Source: an uncultured Gammaproteobacteria bacterium (GTDB lineage Bacteria > Pseudomonadota > Gammaproteobacteria > PS1 > Pseudothioglobaceae). From it: a stretch of DNA of 64,000 bases. The stretch's first letter is position 1. Each line of letters opens with the position of its first letter. Position numbers and translations under genes: made by a program. The notes below the pieces were generated by a model. It was not told where the DNA came from and did no database searches. It worked only from the letters and a program-made list of their open reading frames with translations. Below, in pieces: positions 8,887-19,194 of this stretch. Where the stretch lies: assembly GCA_902606745.1 (NCBI GenBank), contig CACLHR010000005.1:1-64000 (forward strand). Reading direction: 5' to 3'.

Positions 8887-11800
8887 ATGCCTAAAAGAGA
8901 AGATATAAACAGTATTTTAATCATTGGTGCAGGACCTATTATTATTGGTCAGGCCTGTGAATTTGATTATTCCGGTGCGCAAGCTTGTAAAGCTCTTAGA
9001 GAAGAAGGTTATCGCGTAATTTTGGTTAACTCAAATCCTGCTACCATAATGACTGACCCTAAAATGGCAGATGCGACCTACATTGAACCAATTGTATGGG
9101 GAACTTTAGAAAAAATTATTGAAAAAGAAAAGCCTGATGCTCTATTGCCTACAATGGGCGGTCAAACCGCACTTAACTGTGCATTAGATCTCGAACGACA
9201 TGGCGTATTAGCAAAGCATAATGTTGAAATGATTGGTGCTAAAAAAGAATCTATTGATAAAGCTGAAGACAGGGAATTATTTCGTAAAGCGATGCTAAAA
9301 ATTGGCTTAGATATGCCAAAGGCTGCCATAGCACATAATATGGAAGATGCACATAGAGTTCAAGAAACAGTCGGCTATCCTACTATCATTCGTCCCTCAT
9401 TTACGATGGGCGGTACTGGTGGTGGTGTTGCATATAACAAAGAACAATTTATTGAAATCTGTAAACGTGGACTAGATTTATCTCCTACCAATGAACTCTT
9501 AATTGAAGAATCTATTATTGGTTGGAAGGAATTTGAAATGGAAGTAGTCCGTGACCGTAATGATAACTGCATTATTGTTTGTTCTATTGAAAATTTTGAT
9601 CCAATGGGTATTCATACGGGTGACTCAATTACAATTGCTCCAGCTCAAACGCTGACAGATAAGGAATATCAGGTAATGCGAAATGCTTCTTTAGCAGTTC
9701 TCAGAGAGATTGGTGTGGATACGGGTGGTTCTAATGTTCAATTTGCACTTAACCCAGATGATGGACGATTGACTATTATTGAGATGAATCCAAGGGTGTC
9801 ACGTTCGTCAGCATTAGCTTCAAAGGCCACTGGCTTTCCAATAGCTAAAGTTGCAGCTAAACTTGCTGTAGGTTTTACGCTTGACGAACTCGAGAATGAT
9901 ATAACTGGAGGTAGGACGCCTGCCTCATTTGAACCAACGATTGATTACGTAGTCACAAAAATCCCACGGTTTGCATTTGAAAAGTTTCCAAAGGCAGATG
10001 ATCGCTTAACCACACAAATGAAATCAGTCGGTGAAGTGATGGCAATGGGATCAACTTTTCAGGAGTCTCTTCAAAAGGCAATTCGAGGATTGGAGACCGA
10101 TAAGTCAGGTCTTGATCCAATAATCGACATCTCAACAGATGACGCCAGAGGCAAGATTCGAAGTGAATTACTATCAGCAGGTGCCGATAGAATTTTCTAT
10201 TTGGCGGATGCTTTTAGAATAGGGATGACCAAACAAGAGGTTTTTGACCTTACAAAAATTGACCCTTGGTTCCTAGCACAAGTTGAAGATCTTATCCTTT
10301 CTGAAGATAACATTATAGGTATTTCATTGAAAGAGTTTGATGCAGAGAGCATGCTTCAACTAAAGCAAAAAGGATTTTCAGATAAACGTCTGTCTCAACT
10401 TCTAGATTGCTCAGAAAAAGCTTTAAAAAATAAGAGAGAATTACTTAAGATTAAACCTGTCTTTAAGCGTGTAGATAGCTGTGCGGCAGAGTTTGACACT
10501 CAAACAGCTTACCTATATTCAACTTATCAATCGGAGTGTGAAGCTAATCCTACTAATAATAAAAAAATTATGATATTAGGTGGGGGCCCCAATAGAATTG
10601 GCCAAGGAATTGAGTTTGATTATTGTTGTGTGCACGCTTCTCTGGCTTTAAGAAAGGATGGTTATGAAACCATTATGGTGAATTGCAATCCTGAGACTGT
10701 TTCGACAGATTATGATATTTCTGATAGATTATATTTCGAGCCACTTACACTTGAGGATGTTTTAGCGGTTATAGAAGTTGAAAAACCTGAAGGTATTATT
10801 GTTCATTATGGAGGTCAGACACCTCTTAAATTGGCAAGAGAACTTGAACTTAATGGTGCAAATATTATTGGTACCAGTTCTGAGTCTATTGATTTAGCCG
10901 AGGATAGGGAGCGTTTCCAAAAGATGATTCAAAAGTTAGGCCTTAAGCAGCCCGTAAATAGTACTGCACGTTCGAAAGAGCAGGCAGTTATCAAAGCAAA
11001 CACTATTGGATATCCTTTGGTTGTTAGACCCTCTTATGTTCTCGGTGGACGGGCGATGGAAATTGTTTATGACAATGAGAGCCTTGAGCGTTATATGCAA
11101 ACTGCTGTTCAAGTATCTAATGACTCCCCAGTTTTGCTTGATTCATTTTTGGATCATGCTATAGAAGTTGATATCGATGTAGTTTGTGATGGAAGAGATG
11201 TTGTAATCGGTGGCATCATGGAGCATATTGAGCAAGCAGGCATTCATTCGGGAGATTCGGCCTGCTCATTACCTCCTTATTCTCTGTCAAATGGTGTTCT
11301 GGATGAGATGCGTAGACAGGTTAAATTAATGGCAAAAGAGCTTAATGTTGTTGGCTTAATGAATGCTCAGTTAGCCTATCAAGATGATGAAATTTATGTA
11401 ATCGAAGTTAATCCTCGTGCTTCTCGCACAATTCCATTTGTTTCTAAAGCGACAGGTGTTTCTCTTGCAAACATAGCTGTGCGAGCAATGACAGGAATTT
11501 CACTGAAAGAGCAAGGTTTTATTAAAGAAGTTATTCCAAAGCATTTTTCTGTGAAAGAGTCTGTTTTTCCATTCAATAAATTTTTAGGTGTTGATCCTTA
11601 TCTTGGACCAGAAATGCGATCAACAGGTGAAGTTATGGGAATCGGTTATGACTTTCCTTCAGCTTGTGATAAGGCCTTTCTAGCGGCAGGTGACATCATA
11701 CCTAGCAGTGGCAAGGTTTTTGTGAGTCTTCGAACCTTGGATAGAGATCGCCTAGTTGAATTAGGTGAAAGGCTCAATAATCAAGGTTTTGAAATCGTGG

Positions 11801-12093
11801 CGACACGCACTAACCAAGAAATACTCCAAAATGCAGGCTTAGAATGTACAATGGTTAATAAGGTATCTGAAGGATCGCCACATATTGTGGACTTGGTTAA
11901 GAATGATGAAATTAGTTTAATCATCAGTTCAACTGAAGATACTCAGGGATTGGAGGATGCGGCTGTTATTCGTTGCCAAGCCTTGGTTCACAAGGTTCCA
12001 TGTATGACAACAGTTGCAGCAGCATTTGCTACACTTGATGGCCTTAAGACGCATGATAAGATGATTGTTAGATCATTACAATCACTACATTAA
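8887..12093 (+). CDS. carB: Carbamoyl-phosphate synthase large subunit
   Basis: 1068 residues, full length. Two homologous ATP-grasp halves are visible: the first begins [20 protein letters not shown] near residue 13, the second [17 protein letters not shown] near residue 560. Each half has its own [19 protein letters not shown] or [19 protein letters not shown] metal and nucleotide segment. The last ~140 residues form the MGS-like allosteric domain. It joins bicarbonate, ammonia from CarA and two ATP into carbamoyl phosphate. It starts 19 bases after carA and is followed by greA after 9 bases. Confidence 0.97.
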   Translation: MPKREDINSILIIGAGPIIIGQACEFDYSGAQACKALREEGYRVILVNSNPATIMTDPKMADATYIEPIVWGTLEKIIEKEKPDALLPTMGGQTALNCALDLERHGVLAKHNVEMIGAKKESIDKAEDRELFRKAMLKIGLDMPKAAIAHNMEDAHRVQETVGYPTIIRPSFTMGGTGGGVAYNKEQFIEICKRGLDLSPTNELLIEESIIGWKEFEMEVVRDRNDNCIIVCSIENFDPMGIHTGDSITIAPAQTLTDKEYQVMRNASLAVLREIGVDTGGSNVQFALNPDDGRLTIIEMNPRVSRSSALASKATGFPIAKVAAKLAVGFTLDELENDITGGRTPASFEPTIDYVVTKIPRFAFEKFPKADDRLTTQMKSVGEVMAMGSTFQESLQKAIRGLETDKSGLDPIIDISTDDARGKIRSELLSAGADRIFYLADAFRIGMTKQEVFDLTKIDPWFLAQVEDLILSEDNIIGISLKEFDAESMLQLKQKGFSDKRLSQLLDCSEKALKNKRELLKIKPVFKRVDSCAAEFDTQTAYLYSTYQSECEANPTNNKKIMILGGGPNRIGQGIEFDYCCVHASLALRKDGYETIMVNCNPETVSTDYDISDRLYFEPLTLEDVLAVIEVEKPEGIIVHYGGQTPLKLARELELNGANIIGTSSESIDLAEDRERFQKMIQKLGLKQPVNSTARSKEQAVIKANTIGYPLVVRPSYVLGGRAMEIVYDNESLERYMQTAVQVSNDSPVLLDSFLDHAIEVDIDVVCDGRDVVIGGIMEHIEQAGIHSGDSACSLPPYSLSNGVLDEMRRQVKLMAKELNVVGLMNAQLAYQDDEIYVIEVNPRASRTIPFVSKATGVSLANIAVRAMTGISLKEQGFIKEVIPKHFSVKESVFPFNKFLGVDPYLGPEMRSTGEVMGIGYDFPSACDKAFLAAGDIIPSSGKVFVSLRTLDRDRLVELGERLNNQGFEIVATRTNQEILQNAGLECTMVNKVSEGSPHIVDLVKNDEISLIISSTEDTQGLEDAAVIRCQALVHKVPCMTTVAAAFATLDGLKTHDKMIVRSLQSLH

Positions 12094-12102
12094 TTTTAAA
12101 CT

Positions 12103-12579
12103 ATGGAATCAATACCTATGACAGTTGCTGGTGCAAAGGCACTTGAGGTTGAGTTATTAAGGCTCAAGGATGTAGAACGTCCAAGAATTGTTAATGAGAT
12201 TGCAACAGCAAGGGGACATGGAGATTTAAAAGAAAACGCGGAATATCATGCTGCCAAAGAAGAGCAAGGCTTTGTTGAGGGTCGTATTCAAGAAATTGAG
12301 TCGAAACTTTCTAGAATGCAATTGATTGATGTCACGCAACTTAATCAAGATGGTCGATGTGTATTTGGAACAACCATCACCCTATTAAATTTAGCTGATA
12401 ACAGTAAAATAAGTTATCAAATCGTTGGAGAAGATGAGGCAGATATTGAACTAGGTAAGATCTCTTGTCATTCTCCAATTGCAAAAGCGTTGATAGGTAA
12501 TGAAGAGGGTGAGGAGATAACCGTTAAAGCCCCAAAAGGTGATATACTCTACGAAATTATAGAAGTTCAATATTTGTAA
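12103..12579 (+). CDS. greA: Transcript cleavage factor GreA
   Basis: 158 residues. The N-terminal coiled coil carries [14 protein letters not shown] (around residues 43-56), which enters the RNA polymerase secondary channel. The C-terminal FKBP-like domain contains [17 protein letters not shown](D/E)E. GreA rescues backtracked polymerase by stimulating cleavage of the nascent RNA 3' end. The carAB-greA order is widespread in Proteobacteria. Its last base overlaps the ATG of the aldolase-SDR gene (TAATG), so translation is probably coupled. Confidence 0.95.
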   Translation: MESIPMTVAGAKALEVELLRLKDVERPRIVNEIATARGHGDLKENAEYHAAKEEQGFVEGRIQEIESKLSRMQLIDVTQLNQDGRCVFGTTITLLNLADNSKISYQIVGEDEADIELGKISCHSPIAKALIGNEEGEEITVKAPKGDILYEIIEVQYL

Positions 12580-14552
12580 TGAAAAGCTTATGGTCTGATG
12601 CTGAATCAGATAAGTTCCAAGGTGATCTGGCGTTACGAGTTTACACCTCACGATTACTTGGACAAAATCCGTCTTTAGTTCTCCATGGTGGCGGAAATAC
12701 ATCTGTCAAAATTACTGAAACCAACTTGGTGGGTACTAAAGAAGAAATTCTTTATGTTAAAGGAAGTGGCTGGGATCTGGTTTCTATTGAAAAAGATGGT
12801 TTTTCACCGGTACGTATGGCCCATATGTTGAGTCTTTCTAAGCTGAAATCACTCACTGACCCTCAGATGGTTAATGAGTTAAAAACTCAACTTACCAATG
12901 CCACATCTCCAACTCCTTCAGTTGAAACAATTCTTCATGCAATATTACCATTTAAGTATGTTGATCATACTCATGCTGATGCAGTTGTAACAATATCAAA
13001 TACTTCAAATGGTGAAGAAAGAATTCGTGAAGTTTATGGCAATCGAGTTGTGATTGTTCCTTATGTAATGCCAGGCTTTGATTTGGCAAAAGAAGTTGGT
13101 CGTTTATTTTCAGAGATGGCATCAGATGAAACAGAGGGAATGGTTCTTTTAAATCATGGAATATTTTCTTTTGGAAATACAGCACGAGAATCTTATGAAC
13201 GAATGATAGCTCTTGTGAATGAAGCTGAAAAATACCTTATTAGTCAAAATGCTTGGGATAATGAAAAGCCATTAACTGAGGCTAAATCTAAAAAAATACG
13301 TAATGATGTTTCTCAGTTAAGGAAGAAGATTTCAGCAGTTGTTGGAAATCCTGTTTTGTTCAATCTTACTAATAGCCTGCGTGGTATTAGTTTTGCTAAC
13401 CGAGACGATGTTGAGAAAATTGCAACTCGGGGCCCTTTAACGCCTGACCATGTAATTCGTACTAAGAGAATTCCAATGATTGGTCGTGATGTTGAAAAGT
13501 ATGAGAAAGAGTATGTTTCATATTTTAATGCTCATAAAACTAACGCCAAAGAGAAAAAAACAATGCTTGATGCTGCTCCTCGAGTAATTTTAGACAGAGA
13601 ATTTGGCCTTTGCGCCGTAGGCAAAAATATGGGTGAAATTGGAATTATCTCTGATATATATAAACATACAATGGAAAGTATTCTTAGGGCGGAAAAACTT
13701 GGTGGTTTTAAGGCTCTACCGGCATCTGATATCTTTGATATTGAATACTGGGATTTAGAGCAAGCAAAATTACTTAAGAATACTAATTCTTTTGAGTTTC
13801 AGGGTGAAGTGGTATTAATTACAGGTGCTGCATCAGGGATTGGAAAATCATGCGTCCAATCTTTTCTTAAACGTGGTGCTGCGGTAGTAGGAATTGATAC
13901 AGACTCTTCCATCGAAACTAATTTTAAGCATAAAAATTATTTGGGTTTGATTTGTGACGTAACTGATGAAGATGCGATAGAAGAAATACTCGAGAAAAGT
14001 GTTTGTCATTTTGGAGGTTTAGATATGATTGTACTTAACGCTGGCATTTTTCCAGAGGGGAAAATGGTATCTCAACTTTCCATGAAAGAGTGGAATAAAG
14101 TTTTTTCAATTAATCTTGATTCAAATTTAAATTTGTTGCGTGAAGTATATCCTCTATTAATAGAGGCACCAAATAAAGGTCGTGTGGTTATTATCGGTTC
14201 TAAAAATGTTCCAGCCCCTGGTCCTGGTGCAGCAGCTTATTCTGCTTCTAAAGCGGCTTTGAACCAGCTCATGCGGGTTTTATCAATGGAATGGGGTAGT
14301 GATGGTATTCGATTAAATGCACTTCATCCTAACGCAGTTTTTGATACCGGTATATGGACTGATGAAGTTCTAAAATCTCGAGCTAAACAATACGGCTTGA
14401 CAACTGAAAGCTATAAGACCAAGAATATACTTGGAGTTGAAGTAAATAGTATTGATGTATCAGAACTAGCAGCTGAATTGTGTGGATCTTTGTTTTCTAA
14501 AACCACTGCAGCACAAATACCTATTGACGGTGGTAATGAAAGAGTGATTTGA
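12579..14552 (+). CDS. Bifunctional class II aldolase / short-chain dehydrogenase
   Basis: 657 residues in two parts. Residues 1-~380 are a class II (zinc) aldolase/epimerase: HGGGNTSVK near 36, zinc ligands HTHAD (His130, His132) and LLNHGIFSFG (His193). Residues ~405-657 are a Rossmann SDR: ITGAASGIG at 414-422, a LNAG segment and the catalytic YSASK. The family is usually annotated as rhamnulose-1-phosphate aldolase/dehydrogenase. Here it directly precedes mtnP-apt-mtnA, so the likely substrate is 5-methylthioribulose-1-phosphate (or 5-deoxyribulose-1-phosphate). The aldolase would release DHAP and an aldehyde, and the SDR domain would reduce or oxidise that aldehyde. Domain identity is secure; substrate is inferred from context. 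Confidence 0.88.
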   Translation: MKSLWSDAESDKFQGDLALRVYTSRLLGQNPSLVLHGGGNTSVKITETNLVGTKEEILYVKGSGWDLVSIEKDGFSPVRMAHMLSLSKLKSLTDPQMVNELKTQLTNATSPTPSVETILHAILPFKYVDHTHADAVVTISNTSNGEERIREVYGNRVVIVPYVMPGFDLAKEVGRLFSEMASDETEGMVLLNHGIFSFGNTARESYERMIALVNEAEKYLISQNAWDNEKPLTEAKSKKIRNDVSQLRKKISAVVGNPVLFNLTNSLRGISFANRDDVEKIATRGPLTPDHVIRTKRIPMIGRDVEKYEKEYVSYFNAHKTNAKEKKTMLDAAPRVILDREFGLCAVGKNMGEIGIISDIYKHTMESILRAEKLGGFKALPASDIFDIEYWDLEQAKLLKNTNSFEFQGEVVLITGAASGIGKSCVQSFLKRGAAVVGIDTDSSIETNFKHKNYLGLICDVTDEDAIEEILEKSVCHFGGLDMIVLNAGIFPEGKMVSQLSMKEWNKVFSINLDSNLNLLREVYPLLIEAPNKGRVVIIGSKNVPAPGPGAAAYSASKAALNQLMRVLSMEWGSDGIRLNALHPNAVFDTGIWTDEVLKSRAKQYGLTTESYKTKNILGVEVNSIDVSELAAELCGSLFSKTTAAQIPIDGGNERVI

Positions 14553-14574
14553 ATTTATAAACAATACAAGGTAA

Positions 14575-15462
14575 ATGATGACTAATGTAAAGCCAATACT
14601 TGGAATTATCGGTGGCAGCGGTGTTTATGAAATAGATGGACTTCAAAATACCAGATGGGAAAAAGTTTCATCTTCTTTTGGAGAACCTTCTGACTCTTTA
14701 TTTTTCGGTGAGTTAGATGGTCAAAAATTGGTATTTTTGCCTAGACATGGCAGAGGGCATCGTATTCCTCCCTCCGAAATTAACTATAGAGCTAATATAG
14801 ATTCGTTGAAAAGAGCGGGAGTAACTGACGTTATTTCTGTAAGTGCTGTCGGTTCATTAAAAGAAGATTTGAAACCAGGTATGTTTGTGATTGTAGATCA
14901 ATTTATTGATCGGACATTTGCAAGAAGGAAGAGTTTTTTTGGGCCTGGATTAGTAGCACATGTTTCTATGGCTAATCCTGTTTGTAATCGACTGGGTAAT
15001 CATTTAGAACATGCAGCAAAAAAAATTGGGATAAAAGTTGTACGAGGTGGTGTCTACTTGGCTATGGAAGGCCCACAATTTTCATCTGTAGCCGAATCTG
15101 AACTATATCGAAGCTGGGGTTGTGATGTTGTTGGTATGACGAACATGCCAGAAGCAAAACTGGCTCGAGAAGCAGAGATGTGTTATGTATCAGTAGCCAT
15201 GGTGACAGATTACGATTGTTGGCATCCACATCATGATAACGTAAATGTTGATGCAATTATAAAAGTGCTCATGGATAATGCTGATAATGCAAGATCATTA
15301 GTTAGGAATGTTGCTTCATTTATTGAGTCAGATCAATCTAGTTCCAAGTGTGATTGTAAGATTAGTCTTGAAAGTGCGATTATTACTTCTTCAGAAGCTC
15401 GTAATAAAGATTTAGTAAAGAAATTAGAAGCGGTTGCGGGTAGATTATTAAATTCAACTTAG
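14575..15462 (+). CDS. mtnP: S-methyl-5'-thioadenosine phosphorylase
   Basis: 295 residues of the PNP/MTAP family II. GIIGGSGVYEIDGL near the start, FLPRHGRGH, INYRANI, AMEGPQFSS and GMTNMPEAKLAREAEM are all conserved; the last binds the purine and ribose. It splits methylthioadenosine (and possibly 5'-deoxyadenosine) with phosphate into adenine and the 1-phosphate sugar. Two ATGs in tandem (14575, 14578) are possible starts; AAGG at about 14568 favours the first. It lies 22 bases after the aldolase-SDR gene and 13 before apt, which recycles the adenine product. Confidence 0.94.
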   Translation: MMTNVKPILGIIGGSGVYEIDGLQNTRWEKVSSSFGEPSDSLFFGELDGQKLVFLPRHGRGHRIPPSEINYRANIDSLKRAGVTDVISVSAVGSLKEDLKPGMFVIVDQFIDRTFARRKSFFGPGLVAHVSMANPVCNRLGNHLEHAAKKIGIKVVRGGVYLAMEGPQFSSVAESELYRSWGCDVVGMTNMPEAKLAREAEMCYVSVAMVTDYDCWHPHHDNVNVDAIIKVLMDNADNARSLVRNVASFIESDQSSSKCDCKISLESAIITSSEARNKDLVKKLEAVAGRLLNST

Positions 15463-15475
15463 TAAGGAAAAACTT

Positions 15476-16003
15476 ATGTCAATAAAATCTAAAATTAGAA
15501 CAATTGAAAACTACCCTATTAAGGGAGTAATGTTTAGAGATATTACAACATTATTAAAAGACCCAGAAGGTCTTCGTGACTCAATCAATAAGCTAGTAGA
15601 TCGATATAAAGATTTAAATATTGATAAAATTGCTGCGATTGAATCTCGCGGTTTTATTATAGGCGCACCTCTCGCATACTTCTTAAATGTGGGTCTTATC
15701 TTGATAAGAAAACCAGGTAAATTGCCTGCTGAAACTATTGATCAGGATTATAAATTGGAGTATGGTACTGATCGCATAGAAGTTCATGTAGATGCAATCG
15801 AAAACGGTGAAAAAGTATTAATTGTAGATGATCTAATTGCAACAGGTGGAACAGCTGAAGCCGCAGTAAGACTTATTCAAAAGATGAAGGGCAATATAGT
15901 TGAGTGTTGTTTTATAATTGATTTGCCTGATATTGGTGGCAGGGAGCGTTTAGAAAATATGGGTCAAAAAGTCTTTACATTATGTGAATTCGAGGGAGAA
16001 TAG
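15476..16003 (+). CDS. apt: Adenine phosphoribosyltransferase
   Basis: 175 residues. IRTIENYPIKGVMFRDITTL is the characteristic Apt N-terminus. The PRPP-binding motif VLIVDDLIATGGTA is near residue 115, and AAIESRGFIIGAPLAY forms the hood segment. It converts adenine and PRPP into AMP. Its place between mtnP and mtnA makes sense because MtnP releases adenine. The stop codon directly abuts the ATG of mtnA. Confidence 0.96.
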   Translation: MSIKSKIRTIENYPIKGVMFRDITTLLKDPEGLRDSINKLVDRYKDLNIDKIAAIESRGFIIGAPLAYFLNVGLILIRKPGKLPAETIDQDYKLEYGTDRIEVHVDAIENGEKVLIVDDLIATGGTAEAAVRLIQKMKGNIVECCFIIDLPDIGGRERLENMGQKVFTLCEFEGE

Positions 16004-17056
16004 ATGAGCGAAAATAAAATTGAAACTTTAAGATGGGCAAAAGATCATCTTGAAATGATTGATCAGAGGATTCTACCTGCAGACTTTCAATATATTTCCT
16101 ATAATTCAGCCCTTTCAGTAGCTGATGGAATTCGTTCAATGGTCGTGCGTGGTGCGCCAGCGATAGGCTGTGCTGCAGCTTATGGAGTTGCATTGGAGGC
16201 ATTAAATTTGCAGGATGCTAGTATGGACAAGTTTTCAAAAGGCATGGAGCAAGCTTTTGAAATATTACTTGAAAGTCGCCCTACTGCAATCAATCTTTTT
16301 TGGGCTATTGATAGAATGCGTTTAAAAATGAATGAAAATATAAGTCTAACTCCAAAAGAAATTGCGAATATATTATTGTCAGAAGCCCATGAAATATTAA
16401 ATGAGGATATTAAAATTAATCGAAAAATGGGTAGTTTTGGTGCTGATCTTTTACCTGATGGGGCTCGTGTTTTAACTCATTGCAATGCAGGTGCTTTAGC
16501 GACTGCAGGTCATGGTACTGCCTTAGGAGTAATAAGATCTGCAGTTGAAGCTGGTAAAAAGATTTCAGTAATTGCTGATGAAACTCGTCCATTTTTACAA
16601 GGAGCTCGTCTTACTGCTTGGGAAATGGTGCAAGAGGATATCCCTATTACTTTAATTTCAGATAATATGTCTGGTCATTTAATGAGTCATGGAGAGGTTG
16701 ATGCCATTATAGTAGGCACTGATAGAGTAGCAGGTAATGGCGATGTGGCTAATAAGATTGGAACTTATATGGTTGCTGTTTTATCCAAAAGGCATAATAT
16801 TCCATTTTATGTTGCATGTCCATTATCGACAATTGACCGTTCAATTTTGAGTGGAAGTGATATTCCTATTGAAGAACGACCAATTGATGAGATAACTGGA
16901 TATCGAGATTATCAGTGGGCGGCTGATGGGGTTTCGGTTCGTAATCCAGCTTTTGATGTTACTCCAGCAGATTTGGTAACAGGATTGATTACTGAAAAAG
17001 GAGTTATTCTTAGTCCTACTACTGAAAAAATTAATCATTTATTTAATTCTAATTAA
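16004..17056 (+). CDS. mtnA: S-methyl-5-thioribose-1-phosphate isomerase
   Basis: 350 residues of the eIF2B-related MtnA family: SMVVRGAPAIGCAAAYG near residue 45, THCNAGALATAGHGTALG near 155 (catalytic Cys), ADETRPFLQGARLTAWE, and GTDRVAGNGDVANKIGTY with the catalytic Asp near 240. It isomerises methylthioribose-1-phosphate to methylthioribulose-1-phosphate, which would feed the aldolase encoded at the start of this cluster. No mtnB, mtnC or mtnD genes of the Met-regenerating route occur in the window. It is the last gene of the carA-mtnA run. Confidence 0.94.
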   Translation: MSENKIETLRWAKDHLEMIDQRILPADFQYISYNSALSVADGIRSMVVRGAPAIGCAAAYGVALEALNLQDASMDKFSKGMEQAFEILLESRPTAINLFWAIDRMRLKMNENISLTPKEIANILLSEAHEILNEDIKINRKMGSFGADLLPDGARVLTHCNAGALATAGHGTALGVIRSAVEAGKKISVIADETRPFLQGARLTAWEMVQEDIPITLISDNMSGHLMSHGEVDAIIVGTDRVAGNGDVANKIGTYMVAVLSKRHNIPFYVACPLSTIDRSILSGSDIPIEERPIDEITGYRDYQWAADGVSVRNPAFDVTPADLVTGLITEKGVILSPTTEKINHLFNSN

Positions 17057-17090
17057 TTCAATATTCCTATATTGAATTATTGAATTATTG
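17057..17090 (+). terminator. Hairpin after mtnA, possible terminator
   Basis: TTCAATAT (17057-17064), four-base loop, ATATTGAA (17069-17076) form a perfect 8-bp but A/T-rich stem directly after the mtnA stop. It is followed by T-rich, not strictly poly-T, sequence. A weak intrinsic terminator is plausible. Confidence 0.4.
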
Positions 17091-17122
17091 TATTATTTTA
17101 CTTTTATTGAGTGGAGTTGGTA

Positions 17123-18250
17123 ATGCCAGGCTTATTAACAAATATTGATCCTAATGGATTATTAGAGTATTCGGTTGTTTATACTGACAGGTCGCTCAAC
17201 CACATGTCGCAATCGTTCCAAGGTGTCATGAATGATGTGTCAACATCACTTAAAGGTGTCTATAACGCACAAGCAGTTATTGTTGTACCAGGGGGAGGCA
17301 CCTATGCAATGGAAGCTGTAGCCCGTCAATTTGCTACCAATCAAAATTGCTTAGTATTACGTAATGGTTGGTTTAGTTTTCGCTGGTCTCAAATCTTTGA
17401 AATGGGGAATATTCCATCTGAGGAGACAGTAATGAAGGCTCGTCGTGTCAGTAAGGGTTCGCAAGCACCATTTGCACCAGTAGAAATTAATGAAGTTGTA
17501 GGCATGATTAAAATGAAAAAGCCTAATCTGGTTTTTGCTCCTCATGTTGAAACAGCGTCCGGTATTATCCTGCCAGATGACTATATCCGTTCTGTTGCTG
17601 ACGCTGTTCATTCAGTTGGTGGCATGTTTGTATTGGATTGTATCGCTTCAGGAGCTATCTGGGTTGACATGGAAGATAGTGGTGTAGATATATTAATCAG
17701 TGCCCCTCAAAAGGGATGGAGCGCCTCCCCTGCATTTGGTTTAGTGATGCTCTCAGCTAAAGCGAATGAGGCAATTAATAAAACTCAAAGTACGAGCTTT
17801 TCTTGTGACTTACTTAAATGGTTACAAATTATGCAAACTTATGAAAATGGGGCACATGCTTATCACGCTACAATGCCGACAGATGCAATCAAACGTTTTC
17901 GAGATACAATTATTGAAACTGAGGAGTTTGGTTTCGATAATGCTCGTAAAAAACAACAAGAGTTAGGTGATAAAGTTAGATCTTTACTTGAGAGTCATAA
18001 TATTAATAGCGTTTCAGAAAAAGGCTTTCAAGCGCCTGGCGTTGTTGTGTGTTACACGAATGATAAGGAAATTCATAATGGTTCAAAATTTTCAAACATT
18101 GGTATACAAATTGCTGCAGGCGTACCCCTACAGTGTGATGAGGGTGATGATTATCAAGCTTTCCGCATTGGATTGTTTGGATTGGACAAACTAAAAGATG
18201 TTGATGCTGCAGTTAAAAGGTTTGAAGACGCGCTCAAACAAGTTGTTTAA
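17123..18250 (+). CDS. Class V aminotransferase (alanine/serine-glyoxylate type)
   Basis: 375 residues from the ATG at 17123, which has GGAG seven bases upstream; a GTG at 17111 would add four residues. Class V PLP fold: VVPGGGTYAMEAVARQ binds the phosphate, VLDCIASGAIWVDM carries the PLP aspartate, and SAPQKGWSASPAFG carries the Schiff-base lysine. Relatives transfer amino groups among alanine, serine, glyoxylate and pyruvate. PhnW (2-aminoethylphosphonate transaminase) belongs to the same fold, but no PhnX neighbour exists here. Its substrate is undetermined. A 66-base gap containing a hairpin separates it from mtnA, so it may be transcribed independently. Confidence 0.82.
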   Translation: MPGLLTNIDPNGLLEYSVVYTDRSLNHMSQSFQGVMNDVSTSLKGVYNAQAVIVVPGGGTYAMEAVARQFATNQNCLVLRNGWFSFRWSQIFEMGNIPSEETVMKARRVSKGSQAPFAPVEINEVVGMIKMKKPNLVFAPHVETASGIILPDDYIRSVADAVHSVGGMFVLDCIASGAIWVDMEDSGVDILISAPQKGWSASPAFGLVMLSAKANEAINKTQSTSFSCDLLKWLQIMQTYENGAHAYHATMPTDAIKRFRDTIIETEEFGFDNARKKQQELGDKVRSLLESHNINSVSEKGFQAPGVVVCYTNDKEIHNGSKFSNIGIQIAAGVPLQCDEGDDYQAFRIGLFGLDKLKDVDAAVKRFEDALKQVV

Positions 18251-18291
18251 ATATTTATCTCTTAAAAAAGCAATTACTCAAATATCTGGAC

Positions 18292-18735
18292 ATGAAAGTC
18301 GAAAAATTAACTAATACTGATCGAGAAGATTGGCAGTCACTTTACCGTGGTTATGCAGACTTTTATCAAATGCCAATGAATGAAGATATTCTTAACACTG
18401 TTTGGTTATGGATTTTTGATGAAAACATCAAGATTTATGCCATAGGAGTTAAAACAAGTAAAAGTAAATTAATTGGCTTTATGCATTATCGACAGATGCC
18501 ATCACCTTTACGTGGCTCTCTTGTCGGTTTTTTGGATGATTTATATGTCCATCCTGATCACAGAGGTACTGGAGCTGTCCAACTTCTATTTAAAGAGCTC
18601 AAAAGAATTGCAAGACAAAACGGTTGGCCATACGTTCGATGGATTACAGCCACCGACAACCATCGAGCACGCACAGTTTATGATAAGATTTCAGACACAA
18701 TAGATTTTGTGACTTATCAAATGCCAAGTCAATAG
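18292..18735 (+). CDS. GNAT-family N-acetyltransferase
   Basis: 147 residues. The acetyl-CoA binding segment LDDLYVHPDHRGTGAVQLLFKEL (about residues 80-102) fits the GNAT Q/RxxGxG/A motif. It is preceded by the usual beta strands and followed by WITATDNHRARTVYDKI. The acceptor substrate cannot be inferred. It sits between an aminotransferase and a small membrane protein gene, without overlap. No clear Shine-Dalgarno sequence is seen upstream of the ATG. Confidence 0.82.
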   Translation: MKVEKLTNTDREDWQSLYRGYADFYQMPMNEDILNTVWLWIFDENIKIYAIGVKTSKSKLIGFMHYRQMPSPLRGSLVGFLDDLYVHPDHRGTGAVQLLFKELKRIARQNGWPYVRWITATDNHRARTVYDKISDTIDFVTYQMPSQ

Positions 18736-18764
18736 CTCTTATTTTCTTGTAGGGAGGGTTTGAA

Positions 18765-19175
18765 ATGCCATTCTGGGCAATTCTATATTGTTTGTTGATC
18801 ATATTGAGTGGTATTGGCGTTGTTATAATATATAAAAAGCGCCCAATCTACTATATTCCTGGACAAGTATTGTCATCCCTTTTTAGTGTGTTAATGTTTT
18901 TGTTTTATTACGATACCTTCGTTCATAAACCACAATCGTTTTTGGTCCTTTTGGTAATGTTTTCCTATATTTTGTACTGGGAATTATGGGAGAATCGCCA
19001 CCTTTTTCCTACTGTAGTAACTGAGAAAAAAAATTCTTCGGAAGAAGAGTTAGTTTTTTTTGAAGAGCCATTTACAATGACTAAAAAAGCTTTTATTGGC
19101 TTTTTGGTGACAATTCTTATAGTCTCTTTACCATTTTTGTATGTAGTAACCCAACTTATGATATCGTACCTCTAA
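18765..19175 (+). CDS. Small inner-membrane protein of unknown function
   Basis: 136 residues with a strong ribosome site (AGGGAGG) before the ATG. Four hydrophobic stretches are visible: about 4-23, 32-50, 58-74 and 108-132. A soluble loop of about 30 residues rich in Glu (KNSSEEELVFFEEP) lies before the last one. I do not recognise the family. It lies between two GNAT genes. Confidence 0.7.
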   Translation: MPFWAILYCLLIILSGIGVVIIYKKRPIYYIPGQVLSSLFSVLMFLFYYDTFVHKPQSFLVLLVMFSYILYWELWENRHLFPTVVTEKKNSSEEELVFFEEPFTMTKKAFIGFLVTILIVSLPFLYVVTQLMISYL

Positions 19176-19194
19176 TTTTTTTTATACTATATTT

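Noticed and set aside
8640-8924. 94-residue reverse reading frame across the carA/carB junction
   Set aside because: It lies inside confidently identified genes on the opposite strand and has no recognisable features; a shadow frame.
17123-18250. PhnW, linking it to the phosphonate transporter
   Set aside because: Same fold only; no PhnX or other phosphonate gene lies next to it and the transporter is 14 kb away.
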